Shown here one piece after another: positions 8,419 through 16,716 of a stretch of DNA of 32,914 nt. Every line of letters begins with the position of its first letter. The stretch's first letter is position 1. Below the pieces are notes generated by a model that saw nothing but the letters and a program-made list of their open reading frames with translations, did no database searches and had not been told where the DNA came from. Made by a program: the position numbers and the translations under genes. This DNA comes from Arthrobacter alkaliphilus (lineage in GTDB: Bacteria > Actinomycetota > Actinomycetes > Actinomycetales > Micrococcaceae). The stretch lies in the NCBI RefSeq assembly GCF_021483235.1, contig NZ_JAKEEC010000037.1:1-32914 (forward strand), written 5' to 3'.

Positions 8419-9378
8419 CTAGGGTGCGCCGCCGCGCGAAATCAGTTCCTTCGCCAGGCGGCGGTAGGCATCGGCACCGACGTGGTTTCCTGCGTAGCTG
8501 GTGATCGGTTCCGCGGCGACGGTGGCGTCGGCGAACTTGATGGAACGCTTGATGACGGTTTCGAAGACCTTGTCCCCGAACGCCTCCACGAGCCTGGAAA
8601 TGACTTCGCGGCTGTGCAAGGTGCGCGCGTCGTACATCGTGGCGAGCACGCCGTCCACCTGCAGGCGCGGGTTCAAGCGGTCCTGGACCTTTTCGATCGT
8701 TTCGACGAGCAGTGCCACCGCGCGAAGGGCGAAGAATTCGCAGATCAGCGGGATGATGACGCCGTGCGCCGCAGTCAGTGCATTGACCGTCAGGAGGCCC
8801 AAGGACGGCTGGCAGTCGATGAGCACCACGTCGTAGTCGTCCTCGACGCTTTTGAGGGCGCGGTCCAGCACTTGCTCGCGGGCTACCTCGTTGACGAGCT
8901 GGACTTCGGCGGCGGAAAGGTCGATGTTGGCCGGGAGGAGGTCGATGCCTTCGACGCCGGTCTTCTGGATGGCGTCGCGGATGTCCACTTTGCGGTCCAT
9001 CAGGACGTTGTACACAGTGAGATCGAGTTCGTGCGGGTTGGCGCCCAGCCCTGCCGAAAGGGCCCCCTGCGGATCGAAGTCGACGAGCAGGACGCGCCGG
9101 CCGAATTCCGCGAGCGCAGCCGCGAGGTTGATGGTTGAGGTGGTCTTGCCCACGCCACCCTTCTGGTTGACCATGGCAATGACCCGTGCCGGGCCGTGCG
9201 AGGCCAGCGGCGCGGGTTCGGGGAAGTCGCGGTGCGGGCGGCCCGTGGGCCCCATGACGGCGTCTTCCAGATCGAAATCCGTGCCCTCCAGCGTAGTTGC
9301 TCCCCGTTCGCTGCTCACGTATTTATCCACTCTCTCCACGGCGGTCATTTCCTGCGCGGCTGTCTCCAGCACCTGCAC
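8419..9378 (-). CDS. parA: ParA/Soj-family ATPase associated with scpAB
   Basis: The 319-residue protein is a deviant Walker-A ATPase. KGGVGKTT lies at 73-80, the switch sequence VDFDPQG follows, and LIDCQPSLGLLTVNAL forms the Walker B region. The first about 60 residues are polar and variable. No parB lies beside it; this is the second, scpAB-linked ParA paralogue commonly found in actinobacteria, distinct from the origin-proximal parAB pair (family knowledge). A role in chromosome organisation with ScpAB is inferred from synteny. The start is uncertain: GTG at 9378 is used here, GTG at 9372 has better spacing to GGGGAG, and ATG at 9348 is also in frame. It heads the minus-strand operon that runs to der. 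Confidence 0.92.
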   Translation of the reverse strand: MQVLETAAQEMTAVERVDKYVSSERGATTLEGTDFDLEDAVMGPTGRPHRDFPEPAPLASHGPARVIAMVNQKGGVGKTTSTINLAAALAEFGRRVLLVDFDPQGALSAGLGANPHELDLTVYNVLMDRKVDIRDAIQKTGVEGIDLLPANIDLSAAEVQLVNEVAREQVLDRALKSVEDDYDVVLIDCQPSLGLLTVNALTAAHGVIIPLICEFFALRAVALLVETIEKVQDRLNPRLQVDGVLATMYDARTLHSREVISRLVEAFGDKVFETVIKRSIKFADATVAAEPITSYAGNHVGADAYRRLAKELISRGGAP

Positions 9379-9506
9379 TGCTCCCCATCAAGGCTACAGC
9401 GCCCGACACGGCATTTTGCGGAACTTGACATTGCCCGCAATTTGAGCCTTTACCTTCTAGCTGAGGTAGAAGGTTTGGCCTGCGCGTCGAAATACGCGCG
9501 ATAAGA

Positions 9507-9548
9507 CCAGGCAAGGCAGGTCCCCTGACGGGTTCCTGCCTTGCCTGG
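9507..9548 (-). terminator. Hairpin downstream of dctA
   Basis: A perfect 14-bp inverted repeat (9507-9520 with 9535-9548, arm CCAGGCAAGGCAGG) has a 14-nt loop and starts 27 nt downstream of the dctA stop. On the minus strand it is followed by TCTTATCG, only a weak U-tract. The position fits termination of dctA before the parA promoter region. It could also act as a binding site. Confidence 0.6.
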
Positions 9549-9575
9549 ATGGACGCGTCCAAAAAATGCGCCGGA

Positions 9576-10901
9576 CTAGGCGGCCACTGCCTCTTTCGCC
9601 GCGGGTTCAGCCTGGTGGCTGATCATGGTCAGCTCGTCGAACGGAGCCGCACCGGACAGGACGTCGCTGACCTGGTTGCGGTCGATTTCCTTGACCCAGG
9701 TACCGATCAGCACGGTGGCCACGGCGTTGCCCGTGAAGTTGGTCAGGGCGCGGGCTTCCGACATGAAACGGTCGATGCCGACGATGATGCCGACCCCGCC
9801 CAACAGTTCGGGCCGGTGTGCCTGCAGGCCCGCGGCGAGGGTGGCCAGGCCGGCACCGGAAACGCCGGCTGCTCCCTTGGACGCAATGATCATGAAGACA
9901 AGCAGCGATACCTGGGCGCCGAGGTCCAGCGGGATACCCATGGCATTGGCGACGAAGAGCGAGGCCATGGTCAGGTAGATCGCAGTTCCATCCAGGTTGA
10001 AGGAGTAGCCGGTGGGTACCGTGACGCCGACAACCGGCTTGGACACGCCGAGGTGCTCCATCTTGGCGATGAGCCTGGGCAGGGCCGCCTCGGAGGACGA
10101 GGTGGAGAAGATGAGCAGGTATTCGCGGGCCAGGTACTTCATCAGCTGGAAGATGTTGACGCCGGCAACGGCCCGCAGCAAGGTGCCGAGCACCACGACG
10201 ATGAACAGCGCGCAGGTGATGTAGAACGCGACCATCAGGGTGAACATGCTCAGGATGGCCTTCACGCCGGTGGCACCGACCACGGCGGAAATGGCGCCGA
10301 ATGCACCAACGGGGGCGAGCCACATGATCATGATGAGGATGCGGAAGACAAGGGCCTGCCCGTGCTGGATGGCGCGCAGGATCGGCTGGCCCTGCGCGCC
10401 CATGCGCTGCAGCGCGAAACCAACAAGGATGGCCACCAAGAGCGTCGGCAGCACGGGAACGTCGCCGGGGATGATGCCCAGCAGGAAGTCAGCGGTGCTG
10501 TTCGAGGAAGCTGGCGCATTCGGGTTGTACGGGATCAGCTTCAGGCCTTCGCCCGGGTGGATGACGTTCCCGACCACGAGGCCGATGGCGAGCGCGAAGG
10601 TGGACATCACGAGGAAGTAGATGAGTGCGAGCCCGCCGACCTTGCCGACAGTGGCAGCCTTGGCGATCGATCCGATCCCCAGGACAATGGTGCAGAAGAT
10701 CACCGGGGCGATCATCATCTTGATGAGCTTGATGAAGCCGTCACCCAAGGGCTTGAGCGACTTGCCGACTTCCGGGAAAAGCAAACCGACGACCGCGCCC
10801 AGCACGACTGCGGCGATCACGGCGATGTAGAGGTAATGCGACTTATCCAGCCCCTTGCGCCCGGCCTTCGCGGGTGCAATCTCTCCTCTTTGAGAGGTCA
10901 T
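9576..10901 (-). CDS. dctA: C4-dicarboxylate:cation symporter, DctA/DAACS family
   Basis: This is a predicted inner-membrane secondary transporter that takes up succinate, fumarate or malate (possibly orotate) with H+ or Na+. The 441-residue protein has the DAACS signature segments: FIKLIKMMIAPVIFCTIVLG, the serine-rich re-entrant motif STSSSEAALP, SFNLDGTAIY, MIIASKGAAGVSGAG and the substrate-binding ending IDRFMSEARALTNFTGNAVA. About eight hydrophobic stretches are visible. The ATG at 10901 has AAGGAG nine bases upstream, which fixes the start. It is transcribed divergently from a CitA/DcuS-type sensor kinase and regulator, so control by that pair in response to external dicarboxylate is likely. 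Substrate choice within the DAACS family is inferred from the close DctA resemblance. Confidence 0.93.
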   Translation of the reverse strand: MTSQRGEIAPAKAGRKGLDKSHYLYIAVIAAVVLGAVVGLLFPEVGKSLKPLGDGFIKLIKMMIAPVIFCTIVLGIGSIAKAATVGKVGGLALIYFLVMSTFALAIGLVVGNVIHPGEGLKLIPYNPNAPASSNSTADFLLGIIPGDVPVLPTLLVAILVGFALQRMGAQGQPILRAIQHGQALVFRILIMIMWLAPVGAFGAISAVVGATGVKAILSMFTLMVAFYITCALFIVVVLGTLLRAVAGVNIFQLMKYLAREYLLIFSTSSSEAALPRLIAKMEHLGVSKPVVGVTVPTGYSFNLDGTAIYLTMASLFVANAMGIPLDLGAQVSLLVFMIIASKGAAGVSGAGLATLAAGLQAHRPELLGGVGIIVGIDRFMSEARALTNFTGNAVATVLIGTWVKEIDRNQVSDVLSGAAPFDELTMISHQAEPAAKEAVAA

Positions 10902-10970
10902 GGCTCTGCTCCTTATAGGTACTCTAAAAAGCGCCGTGGTCCCTGCAAGATGTCCCTGCGCCGCTTTGCT

Positions 10971-11008
10971 GTGATACCAATCATTAGGCGCCGCGTGACA
11001 TGTATCAC
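10971..11008. promoter_or_regulatory. Candidate operator, inverted repeat between dctA and the sensor kinase
   Basis: GTGATAC at 10971-10977 and GTATCAC at 11002-11008 form a perfect 7-bp inverted repeat, 24 nt apart, in the divergent dctA/kinase promoter region. A half-site pair of this kind, with centres about three helical turns apart, could bind the neighbouring response regulator. The site is predicted from symmetry and position only. Confidence 0.35.
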
Positions 11009-11087
11009 TGTTGCGTTCATATTGGTCACAGGGGGCCTGCGAAGGGAGTCCGCGATCCGACACTGGAGCATTGCGCGCAGGCTCTTT

Positions 11088-12719
11088 ATGGCGAACCTGC
11101 TGTTCGTCCTGGCGCTCACCGCCATCGTGGGCACGGCGGCCTTCCTCGACGCCAGGGACCGGGCCTACAACGACGCCGGCCAGCGCATGCAGGCAGTGGC
11201 CGCGGCAATTGCAGCCAATCCACTCGTGCTCCAGGCAGCCGGCACACCGGATCCGTCCGCTACCCTGCAGCCTTATGCCAAGGTGGTGACGGCGAATGCC
11301 CATGCCGATTTCATCACCATCATGGCTCCGGACCGGACACGCTGGACCCATCCGAATCCCGACGAAATCGGCAAACCCTACATCGGCACCATCGATCCAG
11401 CCCTCCGCGGCCAGACTTTCACTGAAGTTACCGCCGGCACTTTGGGCCCGTCCGTGCGAACCATCGTTCCCGTCGAGGACTCCTCCGGCAAGGTCCGGGC
11501 CCTCGTGGCGGCGGGTGTCACGGTGCGGACAGTGGACGTCGCCGTGACAGCGCGGCTCGCGGCGATCATCGGCATCTCCCTGGTCATGCTCGCGGGCGGT
11601 TCCCTGGCCTCATGGCTATTGGGCCGGTACCTGAGCTCGGTCACCAGGGGCTGGGGACCGGAGCAATTGGCCCAATTGTTCGCATATTACGAGTCGGTCC
11701 TGCATTCGGTCCGCGAAGGCGTGGTCCTGATCGACACCGGCGGGAGGGTGGTCATGTACAACGACCAGGCCGCGGACCTGCTGGGGCTGGAACCGTCCGA
11801 CGCCGATCCCGCCGCGGGAGCCGCCCCGCGCCTTTCCGATCTGCCCTTGGATCCGAGCCTCCACGGGCTCTTCGAGTCCGGCCGAACGGCGCACGACGAA
11901 ATCCACCTCACAGGCTCGCGCATCCTGGTGGTGAACCAAGCGCCCGCAGTGGGGCCGCCCGGAATGAGGGGCCGGCAGCGGCCAGCCGTGTTCGGGACCG
12001 TGGCGACGCTCCGGGACAGGACGGAAATCGAGTCCCTGGGCAGTGAACTCGAAACCATGAAGACCCTGTCCGACGCTTTGCGCGCCCAGACGCATGAACA
12101 CGCCAACCGGCTACACACCATCGTCTCCCTCATGGAGCTCGGGCGCACCACTGATGCCTTGGACTTCGCCACCAAGGACCTTGAACTGAGCCAGCAGTTG
12201 ACCGACCACCTCGTCGCATCGGTGGACGAACCCGTTTTGAGTGCCCTGATCATGGGAAAGTCGGCCGAGGCGCACGAACGCGGAGCGGAGCTGACGGTCA
12301 CGGTGACCGGCGGGGACGGCCTCCAGGGCCTGGCCGTGCAGGACCTTGTGACCATTCTGGGAAACCTGCTGGACAACGCCCTCGACGCGGCTGCCGCCGC
12401 TCCCCCGCCGCGCAAAGTTGAACTGGGCATCGACTCCGGCCCTGGTGGAATCACCTTCACGGTGGCCGATTCCGGCCACGGCATCGATCCGGGCATCGTG
12501 AAGGATATCTGGCAATACGGGTACAGCACCAAGGCGACCGGCATCGGACAGGCCGGGCAGGCCGGAGCCCCTTCCCGCGGCGTGGGCCTGGCCTTGGTGC
12601 GGCACGCGGTGCAGCGGCTTGGCGGTACGCTGTCCATCAGCGACTCCGCGAGCGCCTTGGGCGGCGCGTTCTTCCGCGTAGTGCTCCCTGCACCGGACTC
12701 CAGGAAAGAAGCCGAATGA
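11088..12719 (+). CDS. CitA/DcuS/DpiB-type sensor histidine kinase
   Basis: This membrane kinase probably senses C4-dicarboxylates or citrate. Counting from the ATG at 11088 (543 residues), TM1 spans about 4-20. An extracytoplasmic sCache/PDC-like domain follows with DRTRWTHPNPDEIGKPY at about 82-98, the ligand-binding signature of this family. TM2 is at about 157-179 and a cytoplasmic PAS domain at about 205-310. The family H-box is QTHEHANRLHT with the phospho-acceptor His near 336. The ATPase motifs are GNLLDNALDAA, DSGHGID and RGVGLALV. The start is uncertain: the in-frame upstream codons give a basic cap RHWSIARRLF and a good AAGGGAG (11042-11048), but no ATG/GTG/TTG lies at a suitable distance (see findings). 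The stop overlaps the regulator start as ATGA. Confidence 0.9.
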   Translation: MANLLFVLALTAIVGTAAFLDARDRAYNDAGQRMQAVAAAIAANPLVLQAAGTPDPSATLQPYAKVVTANAHADFITIMAPDRTRWTHPNPDEIGKPYIGTIDPALRGQTFTEVTAGTLGPSVRTIVPVEDSSGKVRALVAAGVTVRTVDVAVTARLAAIIGISLVMLAGGSLASWLLGRYLSSVTRGWGPEQLAQLFAYYESVLHSVREGVVLIDTGGRVVMYNDQAADLLGLEPSDADPAAGAAPRLSDLPLDPSLHGLFESGRTAHDEIHLTGSRILVVNQAPAVGPPGMRGRQRPAVFGTVATLRDRTEIESLGSELETMKTLSDALRAQTHEHANRLHTIVSLMELGRTTDALDFATKDLELSQQLTDHLVASVDEPVLSALIMGKSAEAHERGAELTVTVTGGDGLQGLAVQDLVTILGNLLDNALDAAAAAPPPRKVELGIDSGPGGITFTVADSGHGIDPGIVKDIWQYGYSTKATGIGQAGQAGAPSRGVGLALVRHAVQRLGGTLSISDSASALGGAFFRVVLPAPDSRKEAE

Positions 12720-13429
12720 CCGACATCCGCGTTCTCGTTGTCGAGGACGAACCCATCGCCGCCGACGCCCACGGCGTTTACGTCGGCCGGATCGACGGCT
12801 TCACCGTCGCGGGAACGGCGCCGGACGGACAATCCGCCCTGAGGCTGCTCAACGATTTCGCGCTAGCCGGACAACCGGTTGACCTGGTCCTGCTGGACAT
12901 GAACCTGCCGGATCTCCACGGTCTGGACGTTGCCCGCCGAATGCGCGCTTCGGGATTCCTTGCGGACATCATCGCGATCACCGCCGTCCGGGAAGTCAAC
13001 ATTGTCCGGAGCGCGGTGTCGATCGGCGTGGTGCAGTACCTCATCAAGCCGTTCACGTTCGCCACCTTCGCGGACAAACTTGCCAGCTACCGAGCCTTCC
13101 GCGAACAACTCGCCGCACCGGCGTCGGGCGCCCGGGCCGCGGGTGCCTCGCAAAGCGATGTGGACCAGGCGTTTGCCAGCCTCCGCGCACCCACCGAGGT
13201 CCCGCTGCCCAAGGGCCTCTCCGCCCACAGCCTGGAGTCCGTCAAAGACCTCCTGGCCAGCCTTGGCCGGGCGGTGTCCGCAAGCGAGGCAACAGTCGCC
13301 CTGGGCATGTCCCGGGTCACCGCACGCCGCTATCTTGAGTACCTTGCAGACGCCGGAATGGTCACGCGGACTGCCCGTTACGGAACTCCGGGACGCCCCG
13401 AGAACGAGTACCGCTGGAACCGGAGCTAA
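12716..13429 (+). CDS. CitB/DcuR/DpiA-type response regulator
   Basis: The 237-residue regulator has a receiver domain with the acidic pair ED at 10-11, phospho-acceptor Asp61 in LLDMNLPD, the switch Thr in ITAVRE, and Lys110 in LIKPF. A linker leads to a C-terminal helix-turn-helix (ASEATVALGMSRVTARRYLEYLADAGMV) typical of the CitB subgroup. The ATG overlaps the kinase stop by four bases, so the two are co-translated partners. By analogy it activates the divergent dctA on dicarboxylate sensing. Targets beyond dctA, such as the adjacent prp operon, are speculative. Confidence 0.92.
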   Translation: MTDIRVLVVEDEPIAADAHGVYVGRIDGFTVAGTAPDGQSALRLLNDFALAGQPVDLVLLDMNLPDLHGLDVARRMRASGFLADIIAITAVREVNIVRSAVSIGVVQYLIKPFTFATFADKLASYRAFREQLAAPASGARAAGASQSDVDQAFASLRAPTEVPLPKGLSAHSLESVKDLLASLGRAVSASEATVALGMSRVTARRYLEYLADAGMVTRTARYGTPGRPENEYRWNRS

Positions 13430-13449
13430 CGCCCGCGATTCGTGATTTA

Positions 13450-13533
13450 TGTATACACAGGTCGATCCGTCGAATGCCGTGAACTGCGTTTTTCTCCGCG
13501 AAAGCTGTGATTGCTCGCCCTTCGTGTATACAC
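13450..13533. promoter_or_regulatory. Two TGTATACA palindromes upstream of gntR-prpDBC, candidate GntR operators
   Basis: The octamer TGTATACA occurs at 13450-13457 and again at 13525-13532, the second as the perfect 10-mer GTGTATACAC. The centres are 75 bp apart (about seven helical turns) in the 135-bp gap before the gntR start. Short A/T-centred palindromes of this type are usual for FadR/FCD GntR repressors, so autoregulation and control of prpDBC is a reasonable inference. Confidence 0.5.
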
Positions 13534-13564
13534 TGTGGATTATCCGCTCAATGAAGGAGGGTCG

Positions 13565-14206
13565 ATGCGTGCCAGCGACAAAGCCTATGCCGCCCTGCGC
13601 GAAGACATCATTGAGTGGCGCCTGGCCCCGGGAACAGTTCTCGCGGAAGTCGAACAATCCGAGCGCCTAGGCGTGTCCCGGACACCCGTCCGTGAGGCGC
13701 TGGGCCGGCTCACCGCAGAGGGCCTGACGACGGCGACAGGCGGCCGCGGCGTCGTCGTCACCGACATCTCCCTCGACGACATCGACGAACTGTTCGAGCT
13801 GCGCGAAACCCTTGAAGGCAAAGCTGCCGCCCTGGCCGCGGCGCGCGGCGATCGCCTGGTGTTCGAGCGGCTCCATGCAGAGCTCCTCCGTGCACCGGAG
13901 ATGCTCAACGACAGCGATCCCGCACGGCACGACTACTACGCCCTGGTGGGACGGCTCGACGACGCAATCGACGAAGCCATCTCCAATTCCTACCTGGCGC
14001 AGGCCATGCGCAGCCTGCGCGTACACCTCGTGCGGGTCCGCCGCCTCGCGGCCGACGACGCCGAACGGCTCCAAGCCGCCGCGGCAGAGCATGCCGCGAT
14101 CGCCGAAGCGATCGCGTCAGGCAACCCCAGGCTCGCCGAAGCCGCCACCACCGTCCATCTGCACCGCAGTCTTTCCCACGTCAAAGCCACCCACACGCCT
14201 CACTAA
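13565..14206 (+). CDS. GntR-family (FadR/FCD subfamily) transcriptional regulator of the prp operon
   Basis: The 213-residue protein begins with a GntR winged helix (KAYAALREDIIEWRLAPGT, then LGVSRTPVREALGRLTAEGL at about 37-56), followed by a helical FCD ligand-binding domain (ELFELRETLEGKAAALAA, HDYYALVGRLDDAIDEA). The ATG at 13565 is set by AAGGAGG five to six bases upstream. It lies 10 nt before prpD on the same strand, so it is probably the first gene of the operon and represses it until an inducer such as a methylcitrate-cycle intermediate is present (inference). Two TGTATACA palindromes lie just upstream. Confidence 0.9.
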   Translation: MRASDKAYAALREDIIEWRLAPGTVLAEVEQSERLGVSRTPVREALGRLTAEGLTTATGGRGVVVTDISLDDIDELFELRETLEGKAAALAAARGDRLVFERLHAELLRAPEMLNDSDPARHDYYALVGRLDDAIDEAISNSYLAQAMRSLRVHLVRVRRLAADDAERLQAAAAEHAAIAEAIASGNPRLAEAATTVHLHRSLSHVKATHTPH

Positions 14207-14216
14207 AAGGAGCACC

Positions 14217-15737
14217 ATGGTGAAGAACAACCACGTCCGCGTCTATAAGAGCGAAGAAAACCTTCCCCGTGAGGAACAGTTGGCGCACAAGATCGCCACA
14301 GTCGCCGCAGACCCCGTCGAGGTGAGCCCCGAAGTCACCGACATGATCATCAACCGGATCATCGACAATGCCTCCGTTGCCATTGCGTCGCTCAACCGGG
14401 CCCCGATCATCGCAGCCCGCGCGCAGGCCCTGACCCACGCACCGACCACCAACGGCAAAGGCTCGTCCGTCTTCGGCATCAGCGACAGGGTCTCCCCCGA
14501 GTGGGCGGCCTGGGCGAACGGCGTGGCCGTGCGTGAACTCGACTACCACGACACGTTCCTGGCCGCTGACTACTCCCACCCGGGCGACAACATCCCGCCG
14601 ATCCTCGCCGTGGCCCAGCACGTGGGCTCCAGCGGCAAGGACCTGATCCGGGGCATCGCCACCGGCTACGAAATACAGGTGGACCTGGTCAAGGCGATCT
14701 GCCTGCATAAGCACAAGATCGACCACGTCGCCCACCTCGGACCCTCCGCCGCGGCCGGCATCGGCACCCTTCTTGGACTCGACGTCGAGACGATCTTCCA
14801 GTCCGTCGGCCAGGCCCTGCACACCACCACGGCCACGCGGCAATCCCGCAAGGGCGAAATCTCCACGTGGAAGGCCCACGCCCCCGCGTTCGCCGGCAAG
14901 ATGGCAGTCGAAGCCGCGGACCGGGCCATACGCGGCCAGACCTCCCCCGTGCCGATCTACGAAGGCGAAGACGGCGTCATCGCCTGGATGCTCGACGGCC
15001 CGGACGCCTCCTACGAAGTCCCGCTGCCCGAAGCCGGCGAACCCAAGCGGGCCATCTTGGACACCTACACCAAGGAACACTCCGCCGAATACCAGGCCCA
15101 GGCCTGGATCGACCTCGCCCGCAAGCTCAACAAAGAGCACCCCGAGGCCACGGACCCGGCCAACGTCAAGTCCGTCCTGATCAAGACCAGCCACCACACG
15201 CACTACGTGATCGGCTCAGGCGCGAACGACCCCCAGAAGTACTCCCCCACAGCGTCCCGCGAAACGCTGGACCACTCCATCCCGTACATCTTCACCGTCG
15301 CCCTGCAGGACGGCGCCTGGCACCACGTCGACTCCTACAGCCCCGAACGCGCCGGCCGCCCGGACACCGTGGAACTCTGGCACAAGGTCACCACGGTCGA
15401 AGACCCCGAATGGACCCGCAGGTACCACTCCCTCGACATCGCGGAAAAGGCCTTCGGCGGCACCGTTGAAATCACCCTCAACGACGGCACCGTCATCACC
15501 GATGAGATCGCCGTCGCCGACGCCCACCCCCTCGGCGCCCGGCCCTTCGCCCGCGAACAATACGTCAACAAGTTCCGCACCCTCGCCGCCGGCCTCGTCG
15601 AGGAGGCCGAAATCGAAAGGTTCCTCGCCGCCGTCGAGCGCCTCCCGGAACTGGGCCCGGGCGAACTGGACCAGCTGAACATCCAGGCCGCGCCCGGCAT
15701 CATCGACCTCGCCGCGGCACCGAAAGGACTGTTCTAG
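14217..15737 (+). CDS. prpD: 2-methylcitrate dehydratase (MmgE/PrpD family)
   Basis: PrpD dehydrates 2-methylcitrate to 2-methyl-cis-aconitate in propionate breakdown. The 506-residue sequence shows the family landmarks: LDYHDTFLAADYSHPGDN around 104-121, the helical block GIATGYEIQVDLVKAICLH, KIDHVAHLGPSAAAGIGTLLGL, QSRKGEISTWKAHAPAFAGKMAVEAA, and a C-terminal domain with ITLNDGTVITDEI and DAHPLGARPF. The start ATG follows AAAAGGAG. The stop TAG is immediately followed by the prpB ATG, so the genes are translationally adjacent. The length is in the usual PrpD range (about 480-510). Confidence 0.95.
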   Translation: MVKNNHVRVYKSEENLPREEQLAHKIATVAADPVEVSPEVTDMIINRIIDNASVAIASLNRAPIIAARAQALTHAPTTNGKGSSVFGISDRVSPEWAAWANGVAVRELDYHDTFLAADYSHPGDNIPPILAVAQHVGSSGKDLIRGIATGYEIQVDLVKAICLHKHKIDHVAHLGPSAAAGIGTLLGLDVETIFQSVGQALHTTTATRQSRKGEISTWKAHAPAFAGKMAVEAADRAIRGQTSPVPIYEGEDGVIAWMLDGPDASYEVPLPEAGEPKRAILDTYTKEHSAEYQAQAWIDLARKLNKEHPEATDPANVKSVLIKTSHHTHYVIGSGANDPQKYSPTASRETLDHSIPYIFTVALQDGAWHHVDSYSPERAGRPDTVELWHKVTTVEDPEWTRRYHSLDIAEKAFGGTVEITLNDGTVITDEIAVADAHPLGARPFAREQYVNKFRTLAAGLVEEAEIERFLAAVERLPELGPGELDQLNIQAAPGIIDLAAAPKGLF

Positions 15738-16646
15738 ATGCTCTACTCCAAGACCACACCGGAACAGAAACGCCTCAAGCTGCGCGAGCTGCTCAACTCC
15801 GGGACCGTGCAGCAGTTCCCGGGCGCGTTTAATCCGCTCTCGGCGCGGCTGATCGAAGAGAAAGGCTTCCCCGGCGTCTACATCTCCGGCGCCGTCCTCG
15901 CCAACGACCTCGGCCTGCCGGACATCGGACTCACGACACTCACCGAGGTCGCCACCCGCGCCGGGCAGATCGCCCGCATGACCGAACTCCCGGCCCTCGT
16001 GGACGCGGACACCGGATTCGGTGAACCGATGAACGTAGCCCGCACCATCCAGGAACTCGAAAACGCCGGGCTGGCCGGGTGCCACATCGAGGACCAGTTC
16101 AACCCCAAACGCTGCGGGCACCTGGACGGCAAGAACGTCGTCGACGTCGACACCGCCGCCAAACGCATCCGCGCCGCAGCGGACGCCCGGCGGGACCCGA
16201 ACTTCCTCATCATGGCCCGGACCGACATCCGGGCCGTCGAAGGCATCGAAGCAGCACAGGAACGCGCCCGCGCCTTGGTGGACGCCGGCGCCGACGCCAT
16301 TTTCCCGGAAGCCATGAAGGACCTGTCCGAGTTCCAAGCCATCCGTGATGCGGTGGACGTGCCGATCCTGGCCAACATGACCGAGTTCGGAAAGAGCGAG
16401 CTCTTTACCGTGGAACAGCTCCAGGGCGTCGGAGTGAACATGGTGATCTACCCCGTCACCCTCCTCCGCATTGCCATGGGGGCTGCAGAGCGTACGCTGG
16501 AAACGATCAAGGCCACAGGTACGCAGGAGACGCAGGTGGGGAACATGCTGACCCGTGCGCGCCTCTATGACCTCGTGGACTACGAGGCCTATAACCACTT
16601 CGACACGAGCGTTTTCAACTTCCAGGTTCCTGGGCTCAGCCGGTAA
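15738..16646 (+). CDS. prpB: 2-methylisocitrate lyase
   Basis: PrpB cleaves 2-methylisocitrate to pyruvate and succinate. The 302-residue protein is a phosphoenolpyruvate mutase/isocitrate lyase superfamily enzyme. It carries PGAFNPLSARLIEEKGF, the metal-binding VDADTGFGEP near 89-98, the active-site signature KRCGH near 129-133 with the catalytic Cys, and MARTDIRAVEG. The presence of KRCGH with prpD and prpC neighbours separates it from isocitrate lyase and from PEP mutase. Its ATG directly abuts the prpD stop codon. The gap to prpC is 70 nt. Confidence 0.96.
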   Translation: MLYSKTTPEQKRLKLRELLNSGTVQQFPGAFNPLSARLIEEKGFPGVYISGAVLANDLGLPDIGLTTLTEVATRAGQIARMTELPALVDADTGFGEPMNVARTIQELENAGLAGCHIEDQFNPKRCGHLDGKNVVDVDTAAKRIRAAADARRDPNFLIMARTDIRAVEGIEAAQERARALVDAGADAIFPEAMKDLSEFQAIRDAVDVPILANMTEFGKSELFTVEQLQGVGVNMVIYPVTLLRIAMGAAERTLETIKATGTQETQVGNMLTRARLYDLVDYEAYNHFDTSVFNFQVPGLSR

Positions 16647-16716
16647 CTGGATCAACCAAGGGATGCATGCGCCCCGGCCTTTCCGGAGTGCCTGCCGATT
16701 AACGAAGGAGTTAAGC

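Noticed and set aside
9379..9506. parS site or parB partner near parA
   Set aside because: No TGTTTCACGTGAAACA-like palindrome and no parB gene are visible; only a short ACCTTCT/AGAAGGT inverted repeat was seen.
9549..11087. Long plus-strand open frame joined to the sensor kinase frame, antisense to dctA
   Set aside because: The part before about 11040 is the complement of dctA, with His/Gly/Asp-rich shadow composition. dctA has its own ribosome site and full family signatures.
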